Shown here piece after piece: positions 1-9,601 of a stretch of DNA of 57,029 bases (position 1 is the stretch's first letter; each line of letters begins with the position of its first letter). The stretch covers positions 1 to 57,029 of the forward strand of contig JBBDIT010000086.1 in assembly GCA_040880285.1 (NCBI GenBank). Reading direction: 5' to 3'. The stretch is from JANQJA01 sp040880285 (GTDB lineage: Bacteria > Pseudomonadota > Gammaproteobacteria > Pseudomonadales > Azotimanducaceae). The notes below the pieces were generated by a model that was given only the letters and a program-made list of their open reading frames with translations, made no database searches and had not been told where the DNA came from. A program made the position numbers and the translations under genes.

Positions 1-164
1 AAGGAAATCACGAAACACAATATATAGACCTAGTGGAGCTAAATGGATACCCCTTTTATATATACAGTATTCTACCGGCAAGGCATTGATAATACTAAGA
101 ATCTTTGGCTATGAAGAGCGTGTGCTTATGACCAAAGTGCTGTAGGTGATGTCGCACTGGGATG

Positions 165-176
165 CATCACGTGATG
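165..176. promoter_or_regulatory. 12-bp perfect palindrome upstream of the HNH gene
   Basis: CATCAC/GTGATG is a perfect palindrome without spacer, about 60 bases before the HNH start codon. It could be an operator or a restriction-type target, but a single short palindrome can arise by chance. In the rest of 1-238 I see no gene, only AT-rich leader sequence. Confidence 0.25.
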
Positions 177-238
177 GGTAAAACAACCAAGACTGGCTTG
201 CTCGTGGCATACTCGCTCATTCACTGATTGGACTAACG

Positions 239-1147
239 ATGGTAGACGCCAACTACGATCGAGCCGTAAGACAGCGCGCTTTTGAGTTTTTGACAGAACT
301 CATGGATCGTTATGGAGAAGTGCTACCCCGAAGCGAATTAGAGCAAGGTTTTACCTACCAAGGACATCGCGTCCCGCTACTCGCACCGCAAGGAATCTTT
401 AAGCCAAGGATCTTGGACCAACCACTCACAATAGCGACCTCGCCAAATAGTCCTTATCGGGACACTTTCACCGATGACGGTTTGATCCAATACTGTTATC
501 GAGGCACTGATTGGAAACATAGAGACAATGCGGGACTTCGAGCTACCATGGAATCCCGAGTTCCCATCATCTACATTCGCGGCATCCTACCCGGCAAGTA
601 TGTTGCCACCTGGCCCGTATACGTGGTTGCTGACGATCCATATGGCCTAAAATTTACAATTGCAGTCGACAACGCCGTTCAGTTTCCCGATGAACACTTA
701 TTGCATGATTCGAAGTTCGATCTAGAAACAGCGCTTCGGCGTAAGTATGTAACTCGAGAAACCAGGACTCGCTTGCATCAGCGTGCGTTTCGTGAAAGAG
801 TGATCAATGCATACCGCACACAATGCGCTATGTGCCGTTTGCGTCATGAAGAACTGTTAGATGCTGCCCATATTACTCCCGATTCAGAAGAAGGCGAACC
901 GATCGTCAGCAACGGTATCGCGCTATGTAAGATCCATCACGCAGCATTTGACAAAAACATCATTGGAATACGACCGGATTATATCGTCGAGGTCAGAAAG
1001 GATATTCTTCAAGAGGTCGACGGACCAATGCTCAAGTATGGCCTGCAGCAAATGGCAGGCACGAAGATTCAACTACCACACTCAATCAAGAATCATCCCA
1101 ATCGAGACCAATTAGAAAAACAGTTTGACGAATTTTGTAGAAGATAG
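239..1147 (+). CDS. HNH endonuclease with N-terminal candidate modified-DNA reader domain
   Basis: 302 aa. The C-terminal third is an HNH_2-type nuclease: zinc-knuckle-like C196-x2-C199, H211 in the first catalytic strand (AAHI), N225, then C230-x2-H233-H234. The N-terminal half (about residues 20-145: GIFKPR, YRGTD, HRDN, PVYVVADDP, then a hydrophobic strand) is the conserved block seen in a widespread family of HNH restriction-type proteins. I infer, but cannot show, that it is a PUA/SRA-like or sulfur-binding-like reader. The gene is convergent with the phosphorothioation-type operon, and its stop lies 14 bases from the helicase stop. This placement fits a restriction partner of that operon. 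The ATG start has no strong ribosome binding site. It could also be an independent type IV restriction gene. Confidence 0.8.
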   Translation: MVDANYDRAVRQRAFEFLTELMDRYGEVLPRSELEQGFTYQGHRVPLLAPQGIFKPRILDQPLTIATSPNSPYRDTFTDDGLIQYCYRGTDWKHRDNAGLRATMESRVPIIYIRGILPGKYVATWPVYVVADDPYGLKFTIAVDNAVQFPDEHLLHDSKFDLETALRRKYVTRETRTRLHQRAFRERVINAYRTQCAMCRLRHEELLDAAHITPDSEEGEPIVSNGIALCKIHHAAFDKNIIGIRPDYIVEVRKDILQEVDGPMLKYGLQQMAGTKIQLPHSIKNHPNRDQLEKQFDEFCRR

Positions 1148-1160
1148 TTACTGTTCAACA

Positions 1161-2780
1161 CTACTCGCCATTCCAGTATCCGTCGAAATAGGAATATACA
1201 AAATCTATATCGCCATATTCGCCAAAATTGTCCTTTACATCTATCACTTTGCATGAGTCCCTGCCGCCCATTGCCTCGCCTCTAAGCCCGCGGCCCAACA
1301 TCTGACTATATAGGACAAGCGAACTAGTAGGTCGGGCAATCAAGACACAAGTAATCTCTGGATCATCGAAACCAGTAGTAAGCACTCCATAGTTACATAG
1401 GCACTTAATCTTCCCCTCCCGAAAGAGGCTGATCATCGAGGTTCGAGTCGAACGCTTCGTCGTGTGAGTAATAGACGCACTAGGTACTCCAGCCAATGCA
1501 AGATACGCGGCAATCCTCTCCGAGTGTTGAGAAGTGCAGCAAAAGATCAAGACACGTCCCCCCAATATTGACGCCTCACGCTTAGCAACACCCACTATCA
1601 ACTCGTTCCGTTCTTCATCTAACGCCAAACGAGACAGAATCGATGGAGCCAGATCGTCAATCGCATCATGATGGCGCGTAGCCTTCACTTCTGTCGGCGA
1701 CAACAGATCCATGTGCACTACCTTGCTTAGTATTTTTCGCTCCTGAAGGTATTGGATCGGATTAGATCCCAACAAGTCCGAAGTTATCAGCTTACCTCCG
1801 AACATCTTAACCAAGCGGCGATTCTCATGATCCATTGACGCGCTTCTCCCAGGCGTCGCGGTTAAGCCAAGGAGCTTACAGTCACTGTTCAAGCTCAGCA
1901 CTTTCTCGACGATTTCCGAGATTTTCGGAGCGTTTATCTTATGCGCTTCGTCCACTACAACTACAGCGAAGCTCCGACTAAAGGATTCAAATGCCTCCTC
2001 TTCAATTCTTAGCCCGAACCGAACAAGTTTTTGGAACGAGGCAAAGACGAAACTATCTACCAGATTGTCAAATACAAGATTGTATGAACTCCAAAAACGT
2101 TGAACCTTCAAAGGATAGCTTCCTTTGTTAGACCAAACGCCCCTCAGAGCACCAACAGATTGTTCCAGTAGCTCTTCGCTATGGGATAACCAGAGGACAC
2201 CAGCTGGGACTTGGTTGTCTTTTCTGTTTACAAGAAAGTTCGCCAAAGCTTCCATGCACGTCCGAGTTTTACCCGCACCAGTCGGAAGCTGCATTAAGGC
2301 TCGACGATCAACACTTTCATCCGAAAGGAGTAGCGTTATCAATCTGGCCACGACATCAGATTGATAATCCAGCATTGGCTTTAGCTTAACTCTGGGCGAG
2401 AATTCATCGCTTTGAGCCTCAAGCGATCTGGAACGAGGAAGAAACATTGAATCAAGACGTAGAAGTCTACTGACTTCAGCTACGAGCTTACTGTTGGCTG
2501 ACCATGTCATCGTCGAAAGAACGGCGGCAGTATCATACACACTAAGGCCACTTTGCAGACGGAAGCTCGAGCATAACTGCTCAATCTCACTTTCGTCCAA
2601 ATGCTCAAACAGTAAATGTCGGATACTTTGTTCAGACAGCACATCAAACCCAAAGACTGAGAATAGCGCTCTTTCGACCGCCTCTCGATCTTCAGGATTC
2701 GCAATCTCAAACTTGAACACTCGTTCCGCTATTCTAGAAAGGCGCGTCACTGGCACATTGATCAGAAACGGAAACAGCAT
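1161..2780 (-). CDS. SF2 DEAD/DEAH-box helicase (defence operon)
   Basis: 539 aa. Superfamily 2 motifs are visible in order: LPTGAGKT (Walker A, about residue 165), VVVDEAHK (motif II), LGLTATPG (motif III), and QMLGRGLRG (motif VI) near the C terminus. The first ~135 residues form a separate domain without a recognised motif, rich in leucine and acidic residues. It resembles restriction-associated helicases of the type I R-subunit/UvrB class but lacks a visible nuclease motif. It is the last gene of the minus-strand operon, with only 3 bases separating it from the DGQHR gene stop. It is probably the motor that unwinds or translocates on target DNA for the neighbouring nucleases (inference). 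Confidence 0.85.
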   Translation of the reverse strand: MLFPFLINVPVTRLSRIAERVFKFEIANPEDREAVERALFSVFGFDVLSEQSIRHLLFEHLDESEIEQLCSSFRLQSGLSVYDTAAVLSTMTWSANSKLVAEVSRLLRLDSMFLPRSRSLEAQSDEFSPRVKLKPMLDYQSDVVARLITLLLSDESVDRRALMQLPTGAGKTRTCMEALANFLVNRKDNQVPAGVLWLSHSEELLEQSVGALRGVWSNKGSYPLKVQRFWSSYNLVFDNLVDSFVFASFQKLVRFGLRIEEEAFESFSRSFAVVVVDEAHKINAPKISEIVEKVLSLNSDCKLLGLTATPGRSASMDHENRRLVKMFGGKLITSDLLGSNPIQYLQERKILSKVVHMDLLSPTEVKATRHHDAIDDLAPSILSRLALDEERNELIVGVAKREASILGGRVLIFCCTSQHSERIAAYLALAGVPSASITHTTKRSTRTSMISLFREGKIKCLCNYGVLTTGFDDPEITCVLIARPTSSLVLYSQMLGRGLRGEAMGGRDSCKVIDVKDNFGEYGDIDFVYSYFDGYWNGE

Positions 2781-2783
2781 AGA

Positions 2784-4613
2784 CTAAGGGATTTTATCGA
2801 GCGCAACTTGAACTTTGTCTATGTGCTTCTGAGTGTAACTTTCAGCTCGTTCCTTGACCGCATCTGTGAGTGGCTTGCCGCCCTGAGGGAAATCCGGCCT
2901 GAGTTCGGCTCTCGCGTCCTTCCGATAGCCCTTCAGTAATGTGGATGCAAGGCGATCTGAGTAGGAGTCCCAGATAGCCGCATAGGCGCCCTCGTCAATC
3001 CTGTCGTCTCGAAGCGCATATACGGCGACAAGCAAGACAATATAGACTCCAATTCCCTCCCTAGCATCACTGAATCTGTAGTTCACCACCCCATTGTTTG
3101 AGTCATACACCACGTTCTGGAGCAAATCTCTCGTCAATCCAGAATTATCGCTGGCGACAGAAAGCCAACCATCGTGAAAGACCAGGTTCAGAATCTCGAC
3201 GAACCAACTAGCATATTCTTCCCAACTGGCAGATCGTCCCACGGCGCCCTCATACTTGGGTCTAAACTCAGAAAACGCCGCGACGACTCCTCGCATCCCG
3301 ATATCCAGTCTAATCAATTCTGGGATCTTACGCTTCTGATCACCTACTTCGTTCCGAATCTCATCATAGATGCCACGAATTGCATCCTTTTCAGCGTCGC
3401 CACCATGGTGCATTCCGAATCTCAACTCATGGAATGCATGTCGAGCAAGGTCAGACTTCAACATATACTCTGACTCCAGATTTCGAAGTGCTTGAATGTA
3501 TTGCCGGTACGGAGTGAACCCTTCTAGTAGCTTTGCAATTCCAGGAAGTACCCGCTCCTTGAAAACCTTCCTAACCTGGTTGGCCGCCTCAGTGGTCAAA
3601 CTCTGCTGTATAAATATGTCTTTTAGCGTATCGACAGGTTGTATTGAGAGAGCTGTTTCTTGCTGCGCACTGAAGTCCTCACCGAAAAGATATTCTTCAA
3701 ACCACGACTCTACCTCCTCGATAGTTTTCACTGCAGCTTCTGAGACAACACGCTTTCCATTCACCTCCTGCCCTCTCCAATCAAAGAACAGCAGCGGAAG
3801 GCGTGTACTGTCTCGCTCCGCTGGGTCACGCAAATCATTAGAATGCGAATAGTCCAACAGCTCCTGCGTACAAATACAGTTAATGCTTTCGTCTGTTAGG
3901 AGAATCTGACGAGCAGCATTGGGAGTCTTTGCCTGCGTATTGATATACACAAAAATATTGCGAATTACGTCTAGGATGGTTTTATCCTGGACTTCTGCAC
4001 TATCAATCTTTCTTAACGTAAAGAGGACTAATGGAATTGTCCAATCGAGGAACTCTTTCTTCGCTTCGCTAGTCTCAGAATCCTTCATGAACCGTTTTAG
4101 TGCAGACAGTCGATGTTGACCATCAATAGCAACAACTCGACCACGCGAATCATTCCATTCAAATTTCGCATGCCATGGTGCACTCGCGACGAACGAAAAT
4201 CGATACACTCCAGGTAATTCAAGTGTTGTCCACTCAATATCATCATCATCAACGAGTATTCCCTCGCTAATTTGCTGGAGTTCTGAAACAACTGACTGAT
4301 CCTCGTTGCTCATCGGTAGTAAAGTGAGAGTGAGAGGATTGAAGAACTTAACCTGGCGCGTGTTACGAAAGTAAGGCAGTAGTCCTCTGGTAACCCTCTC
4401 AACATCTACTTCACGCTGAAATAGATCTCGAACTGACCACGCTTCGGCCCCGGGTATGTCCGATATAAGTGTTAGTTTATCGAGGTCCGCTGGTCGAATT
4501 GCGGTCTGCACATAAGACACCTTCGTATCGGTACCGGAACCGAATTCTCCAAAGTACCCATAGAAGACCTGATTGTAGGCTGGCTCGGGTCGCGGTCGCG
4601 GTGTTTTGGCCAT
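2784..4613 (-). CDS. DGQHR-domain protein (DndB-like / SspE-like N-terminal fold)
   Basis: 609 aa. The diagnostic motif DGQHR is at residues 164-168 (VVAIDGQHRLSAL), the hallmark of the ParB-like DGQHR superfamily that includes DndB and is related to DUF262 proteins such as SspE. DndB is a repressor of dnd operons, whereas SspE-type DUF262 domains use a similar motif for NTPase activity and PT sensing. The protein is longer than DndB (usually about 350-400 aa) and has a mostly helical C-terminal half (residues ~330-600) without a recognised nuclease motif. Its position between GIY-YIG and helicase genes favours an effector or sensor role over a plain repressor, since the operon already starts with a likely DNA-binding regulator. 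Exact function uncertain. Confidence 0.75.
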   Translation of the reverse strand: MAKTPRPRPEPAYNQVFYGYFGEFGSGTDTKVSYVQTAIRPADLDKLTLISDIPGAEAWSVRDLFQREVDVERVTRGLLPYFRNTRQVKFFNPLTLTLLPMSNEDQSVVSELQQISEGILVDDDDIEWTTLELPGVYRFSFVASAPWHAKFEWNDSRGRVVAIDGQHRLSALKRFMKDSETSEAKKEFLDWTIPLVLFTLRKIDSAEVQDKTILDVIRNIFVYINTQAKTPNAARQILLTDESINCICTQELLDYSHSNDLRDPAERDSTRLPLLFFDWRGQEVNGKRVVSEAAVKTIEEVESWFEEYLFGEDFSAQQETALSIQPVDTLKDIFIQQSLTTEAANQVRKVFKERVLPGIAKLLEGFTPYRQYIQALRNLESEYMLKSDLARHAFHELRFGMHHGGDAEKDAIRGIYDEIRNEVGDQKRKIPELIRLDIGMRGVVAAFSEFRPKYEGAVGRSASWEEYASWFVEILNLVFHDGWLSVASDNSGLTRDLLQNVVYDSNNGVVNYRFSDAREGIGVYIVLLVAVYALRDDRIDEGAYAAIWDSYSDRLASTLLKGYRKDARAELRPDFPQGGKPLTDAVKERAESYTQKHIDKVQVALDKIP

Positions 4614-4616
4614 AGT

Positions 4617-5276
4617 TCACCTCATGCTAAATGGCGGATTAACCAGATTCATGATCACGTGTTCTAACAAGTCACTCGACCGACTATCAGAAAACACTGT
4701 TGTCGTGTCCGACGACGTCCGGATGCAGACAAACAGCAGATCAGAAACTGAAATGGGGCAATCCACAAATCTCGAGAATCTCTGAAATCTGTTGTGAAAA
4801 ACATTCCTTTCTGGATCGCGCTCGTTGACATGCTGAAAGTAACGATCCTTCAGGTTTTCAGTCTTGCCAACATACAACGGCGCGTTCAGCAGGGACGCTT
4901 CCATAAGCACAATCTCAAATTCCTTGCGCGCGCCTTCATCCGTTAGCATCGCATCCCACAGCTGCAATTTATCTGGACTAATACTAGTCCTGCCTTGACG
5001 CTTGAGATAGCCAGACACAATCTGTGACGAAAATATCGCAGAAACCGGTACCCGCTGTCCCTCCTCGATATCTCCTAACGGCGTAACTGGCTCGTAGTCA
5101 AAAAGCCTTTTTACGGTATCGATAAACTCTTCAAGATCATCTGAAAGTATCCACAGTGGAACAAACCAGCCATAAATTCCTGCAGTTTCTGGGATCGCCG
5201 CACAGGTCTCCTTCGTGAAAAACCCAATTCTTGAAGAGACATTTCGCCACACGTCTGACAGGTTCGGAGAGTTCAT
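4617..5276 (-). CDS. GIY-YIG nuclease-like protein with a long insertion
   Basis: 219 aa. GIY is at residues 33-35 and the matching YVG at 135-137, followed by the family pattern (K138-T, N-L, R145, H149). E205 and an Asn at 210 or 213 near the C terminus match the metal-binding Glu and terminal Asn of GIY-YIG enzymes. In typical members the two strands are 10-20 residues apart. Here about 100 residues separate them, carrying a charged helical segment. The gene starts 7 bases after the SspD-like stop and ends 3 bases before the DGQHR start, so it is co-translated. Likely role: a single-strand or nicking nuclease of the defence operon. A few related families are catalytically dead, so activity is not certain. 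Confidence 0.75.
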   Translation of the reverse strand: MNSPNLSDVWRNVSSRIGFFTKETCAAIPETAGIYGWFVPLWILSDDLEEFIDTVKRLFDYEPVTPLGDIEEGQRVPVSAIFSSQIVSGYLKRQGRTSISPDKLQLWDAMLTDEGARKEFEIVLMEASLLNAPLYVGKTENLKDRYFQHVNERDPERNVFHNRFQRFSRFVDCPISVSDLLFVCIRTSSDTTTVFSDSRSSDLLEHVIMNLVNPPFSMR

Positions 5277-5283
5277 TCAATTG

Positions 5284-6144
5284 TCACAGCGAGCAAATTG
5301 CACAAGCTTGATCCTCTGGATCATCGTCATCCGTTTCATAACGTAGCACATCCTGCCATCGTTCTGATACCGATGAAGACTTAGCGATAATGCCTTGCTC
5401 CTTCTCCCGCTGCTCCGCCCTGGCTACTATTTGATCAATTGTACCCTGGGAATTCCATGTGTAGCCGATTCCCCCAGCCGCAATTTCGCCATCTTTCCAG
5501 TCAAACTTCTTCCTGATTCGGCTCTCAATCTCTTTAGCCTTCTCAAAGAGATCTGGATGGTTTCTTTTGAGGCCGAGCCATTCATCCTGGCGCTGAAAAA
5601 AGCAGAAGAAGCAGCCAGAACGAGAACGCCACTTGTAGTACTCAGGAATGCCTACGGTCTCCTCTAGAAGCTGAAAGATATCATCCCGCACGAGACCATC
5701 TTCGATAAAAGGAAAGACAGCTTTGATTGTTGCCTTCTGGCTGATATAGGCCTCTCTAAATTCATCGGCACGGATACCCACGTAGCTTATCGCGGCATCA
5801 TCGCCGACGAACTGCTCAAACGGTCGAATTTTCATCGACTTCGTACACCAACGCGCTTGCGGAGACGGAAGCAGACCGTTGTTCATCATAAGCCAGTGGT
5901 CGAACTCTCGACCACTGCTTAATCGAATAATCTCTTTACCCAAGAAGGCTTCAAGCTTGTCTAAAAACTCATAGGCTTCCGTTAGCTCAACTCCGGTGTC
6001 GCAGAAGAAATACTCGACCTTTTCGTGCACCTCCGGATAGCGATCCTTGATATAGACGGCCAAGGCAGCACTATCCTTTCCACCTGATAGACCTAGTACG
6101 TGGCGGCGGTCATCTTCTAAGTACTCGGTAAACTTCTCAACCAT
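5284..6144 (-). CDS. sspD: DndC/SspD-like PP-loop sulfurtransferase (PAPS reductase family)
   Basis: 286 aa. The ATP-pyrophosphatase PP-loop SGGKDS is at residues 20-25. C100 (RWCT), C178 and C181 (GCFFC) and a C-terminal C281-x2-C284 are candidates for the iron-sulfur cluster ligands known from DndC-type enzymes. In the Dnd and Ssp phosphorothioation systems this enzyme activates the DNA backbone phosphate or handles sulfur so that a non-bridging oxygen is replaced by sulfur. The gene overlaps the end of the ATPase gene by 8 bases. No cysteine desulfurase (DndA/SspA) is present in the window, so sulfur would have to come from a housekeeping IscS-type enzyme. The symbol is by analogy: the family is certain, the Ssp assignment rests on the DUF4007 neighbour. 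Confidence 0.8.
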   Translation of the reverse strand: MVEKFTEYLEDDRRHVLGLSGGKDSAALAVYIKDRYPEVHEKVEYFFCDTGVELTEAYEFLDKLEAFLGKEIIRLSSGREFDHWLMMNNGLLPSPQARWCTKSMKIRPFEQFVGDDAAISYVGIRADEFREAYISQKATIKAVFPFIEDGLVRDDIFQLLEETVGIPEYYKWRSRSGCFFCFFQRQDEWLGLKRNHPDLFEKAKEIESRIRKKFDWKDGEIAAGGIGYTWNSQGTIDQIVARAEQREKEQGIIAKSSSVSERWQDVLRYETDDDDPEDQACAICSL

Positions 6145-9100
6145 CTGACTTTCCTCCGTCGATCACTCTAAGGCGCTCATTGTCCTGGCTATATTGTGTC
6201 AAGAACTCGTCAACAATCTGCGCTAATGACGCGAGCTTGAGCTCCTTACTATCAAGCTCAGATATCGCTTCCTGGATCTTCTGTTTCACAGAATCAATTC
6301 TATTAGCAGTCTTCTCATCAATCGCCACGACCTCGTCCTTGAACTCTCCCCCCTTCCGAACACTGCGAAGTAGGTAGAAATCAATGTTCCCCAACATGCC
6401 AGTGCTCTTTTCCTTTTCGAGCATTCGCATTTTCTCCAGATCAACTATTCTTCGGGCGAAGTCATTTAGCCGATACTCTGCGGCATCCTGATCGCTGTCG
6501 AGCCATTTGGTCGATGGTTTATGTCCCAAGAACATTAAGACGTTCTCAAACCAGGACTCAGTATCTGAATTGACCTTAGTCAATCGGCTCAAAAATGCAC
6601 CAAGCCCTTTTGCATCCTGAGTGTACGTGTCAAGGCCATACCATTGCTTGGCTTGAGCTTGAAGCTCTTCAAGCGTGATTTCTGGATCACGATTTAGCGC
6701 TTGAGCCAAAAGTGCCTTCTGCTTGTCTATAAGCTTAGCGTGTGCGTCCCGCAACTCTCTCAGGACTTCAATGAGCATCTGCGAAAAGTCTTCCAAGTCT
6801 TTCTCTTCCAGCCTTTCAAGGTCACCAAAGCCGAGAGCGGTCGGAAGATCTTCAAACAGAAGCAGTTCCGGTGACTTCGACAAATTAAATGTCGACCGAA
6901 CTCGCTGTGCTCGTTCTGACAGTCCGCGGCGTGTCTTTTGCGTGTACTCGGGTAGAGAACCCATAAAAGATGCTAGAGGCTTGGCAAGCTCCAACAAGGT
7001 TCTCTCTTTTGTATCCCCATGAATGACTTTCGAGTAATGGCTAAAAATCGAGGCACGGAGTCCCGAAATCTTGAATCGCTGAACAGTAAAATCATCTGGA
7101 CGCTTGATGAAGCGCTCAATCATATCTTCCGAGAATCTGGGCCGATACCTTCGGTTCTCGTAGAGCGCCAACTCGCTTTGATACACCTGAAAGGCCGCAA
7201 AGTAGAGAATCGGCAACAACCCAGCTTTGACGCCAAAGGGCGGCGCCATAAGACGGTTGTTCAGCTCGATAAAGGATTTGGGCTCGCGCTCAGTAGAATC
7301 CAAGAAGTCATCAATTTCTTGCCAGGCTGCCGAAATACAAGATGTGTTCTCGCCCGGGGCGACAAACTTCCACTCTCCCAAACCATCTGAACCATCGACG
7401 TGAATTCCAGTCTCCTTAAGAACAGCACGATAGATCGCTTTCTCTGCAGGGAACTTTTCGATCCCCAAGTCAGGCCTGTTCGGGAATTCCTGCATAGCCA
7501 GCAACAGCTTGTTGCGTGCTGCATTGGCCTGCACCGATGGTCGGTCTCTATTTATCAGCTCATTATGAATCAAAGGCGCGAGGCAATAGACTGATTCCAA
7601 TACATTCGAGAGCTGTCGCTGCAGATCTCGTTTGCTACGAATGGGGAGTTCTTTACCCACATGTCGCCAAATATGGCTTTGAGGTCTTTCCAGGAAGTCC
7701 TGGACAAGATCGTGCTCGAGGGCCTCTGCGATGAAGCGGCGATCAGTGAGCTCGCGCATTGCAATTGGGTCGTTTCGCAACTCGGGAGCCGATGCCTCAA
7801 CTTTTCTAAGCGCAATTCCCTCAGAAACAGCATCCTTCAACTGCTCGCTAGTTGCACACTGAACGACGATATCCAACTTCGAGAAATGGCCTTCGATCTT
7901 GGAAAATTCTTGCTTATCTGATTCATCTAGCGCCAAGAAAAGGATGACCCTTGGGTCTTCACATTTTGCAGGTACCCTCTTGTAACTTTGCGCATCTACA
8001 AAGACTGGTTGGAAGTAGCGTAATGCGCCCGTTTCAATTGAGTATTTGCGAGCAACAATTGGCGTGAGTCTTTCACTTTTATTCAACTCTTCAGCAAGTG
8101 GGAAGTCTCCAAGGTTCGCGACTTGCCCTGCGAGTGCGGATTCAAGGTCAAAATCGCTCCCCTGCCAGACTCGGTATTCGCTGTTGAATCGCCGATAGTT
8201 TACAACTGACTTTTCCTGTAGCGATTTCAGCGCACGATCAAGTGTAGCTTTAGAACTAAACAACAATGAAAGCATTTCCTTACTTGGCTTAAACGCCCCC
8301 TTGCTGCCAATAATGTTGAACAAGCCTATTGTTTTGAGCAATGACAATTCGTTCTGAGTCGCATCTCCGACACGCTCAATTGCGGTCAGCGTCTCAACCC
8401 ATCGCCTATGTGTCGCATAGTCACCGGACATCGAAGTCTGGTTTGAAGCAAAGTAGTCGAAGATCTGAGCGGGTTCCAGAAAATCACCGGGCTCCATCTC
8501 TTTCAATTTTTGCGCGAGCCCATTCTCTTCGTGACTTCCAAGGTAGCTAAAGAGCGTACGTTCATTCTGAGCTACGCGCTGGCATAGCGGCGGCAGCAGC
8601 ATCGCAGCCACAGGATGCAATGGGTAACACCCTTCAAACAATGCTTGCGCGTCCTTCTTCGCGAGGATGCCGGGCAGAGCGCCAAGCGCATCGAGCTTCG
8701 TAACAGCCTTAGCAACACCGTCGCTTACATCCTTGGCTTGCTTACTTTGGAGGCGCCTTTCAAACACTGCCGAAACTACGCGAAGCACTTGCTCGGAGGA
8801 CTCCAAGAATGGCACCTCCTCGAATCGGCCTTGGACTTTGCCCCATTCATTCTTAAGTGTTTCACCCAGACCCTTTGCGTATTGCTCGAATGATTGGTGC
8901 AAGAGAACAAACAGAAGAAGGTTGAACTCGCCATCGCTACATGCATGCTCGGCAAGAGCCTGCAACAAGTAGATGTCATTTGCGCCATAGTGTCGTGCTT
9001 CATACTCAAGGAACTTCCCCAGCTCATCAACGACCATGACGATGCCCCGTAACCCACTCTTCTTGAACGTCGAAGACAATTTGTTCAAGGCATCCATAAA

Positions 9101-9601
9101 TTCGGTGACGGTCACGAAATCACGATCGAGCAAGTCTCGTAACTCCGCCAAAACTTTGGGATTCTTACCTTTCCGGGAGCTATAAAACTCCTGAGCGCTC
9201 GATTCTAATGATGCCAGAATTCGCTTTGTTAGCGGTTCGGGAGATCCCGTAATCAGAACTCGCAAAAAACCACCCGCAACCCGCTTTTGAAGTTTCTTCG
9301 CCAGTCCAGCATCAGTCTTCCTAAGAACCTTTCGAGCGAGCGCTGCCTGTGCCCCTTCTACGTGCAGCAGATGAGAGAGAAAGAGCGCAAATGACGACTT
9401 TCCGGATCCATATGGCCCGATGAGAGACCATGCCCTTGGAGCCTGATCCGTATGGATCACATCTGTTACTCGATCAAGCGTGCGCAATGCCCTTGACGTA
9501 GGGATATAGTTCTCAACAGCAGCTTGGGAATCTTGGTCACGCTCAAGATTAACTGAGCGCGTGTAGTGGGCTTTGACGGATATGACATCACTGAGACTCA
9601 T
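6137..9601 (-). CDS. sspC: Large P-loop ATPase, SspC-like
   Basis: 1154 aa. Walker A is GPYGSGKS (residues 62-69), near the N terminus. A hydrophobic Walker B-like segment ending in VVDELGKF follows about 120 residues later. The remaining ~900 residues are helical and charged, with coiled-coil-like stretches near the C terminus (EKMRMLEKEKSTG, SELDSKELK). The layout resembles the large ATPases of BREX (BrxC/PglY) and of the Ssp phosphorothioation system. The start codon overlaps the DUF4007 stop as ATGA, indicating translational coupling. In Ssp systems the ATPase works together with the DUF4007 nickase and the PP-loop enzyme to install PT. The gene name is inferred from this neighbourhood. 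Confidence 0.75.
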   Translation of the reverse strand: MSLSDVISVKAHYTRSVNLERDQDSQAAVENYIPTSRALRTLDRVTDVIHTDQAPRAWSLIGPYGSGKSSFALFLSHLLHVEGAQAALARKVLRKTDAGLAKKLQKRVAGGFLRVLITGSPEPLTKRILASLESSAQEFYSSRKGKNPKVLAELRDLLDRDFVTVTEFMDALNKLSSTFKKSGLRGIVMVVDELGKFLEYEARHYGANDIYLLQALAEHACSDGEFNLLLFVLLHQSFEQYAKGLGETLKNEWGKVQGRFEEVPFLESSEQVLRVVSAVFERRLQSKQAKDVSDGVAKAVTKLDALGALPGILAKKDAQALFEGCYPLHPVAAMLLPPLCQRVAQNERTLFSYLGSHEENGLAQKLKEMEPGDFLEPAQIFDYFASNQTSMSGDYATHRRWVETLTAIERVGDATQNELSLLKTIGLFNIIGSKGAFKPSKEMLSLLFSSKATLDRALKSLQEKSVVNYRRFNSEYRVWQGSDFDLESALAGQVANLGDFPLAEELNKSERLTPIVARKYSIETGALRYFQPVFVDAQSYKRVPAKCEDPRVILFLALDESDKQEFSKIEGHFSKLDIVVQCATSEQLKDAVSEGIALRKVEASAPELRNDPIAMRELTDRRFIAEALEHDLVQDFLERPQSHIWRHVGKELPIRSKRDLQRQLSNVLESVYCLAPLIHNELINRDRPSVQANAARNKLLLAMQEFPNRPDLGIEKFPAEKAIYRAVLKETGIHVDGSDGLGEWKFVAPGENTSCISAAWQEIDDFLDSTEREPKSFIELNNRLMAPPFGVKAGLLPILYFAAFQVYQSELALYENRRYRPRFSEDMIERFIKRPDDFTVQRFKISGLRASIFSHYSKVIHGDTKERTLLELAKPLASFMGSLPEYTQKTRRGLSERAQRVRSTFNLSKSPELLLFEDLPTALGFGDLERLEEKDLEDFSQMLIEVLRELRDAHAKLIDKQKALLAQALNRDPEITLEELQAQAKQWYGLDTYTQDAKGLGAFLSRLTKVNSDTESWFENVLMFLGHKPSTKWLDSDQDAAEYRLNDFARRIVDLEKMRMLEKEKSTGMLGNIDFYLLRSVRKGGEFKDEVVAIDEKTANRIDSVKQKIQEAISELDSKELKLASLAQIVDEFLTQYSQDNERLRVIDGGKSDG

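Noticed and set aside
2784..4613. Dpd 7-deazaguanine DNA modification locus, because of a DndB-related gene and a helicase
   Set aside because: No DpdA-type transglycosylase or queuosine-like genes are present, and the DndC-like enzyme is not part of Dpd.
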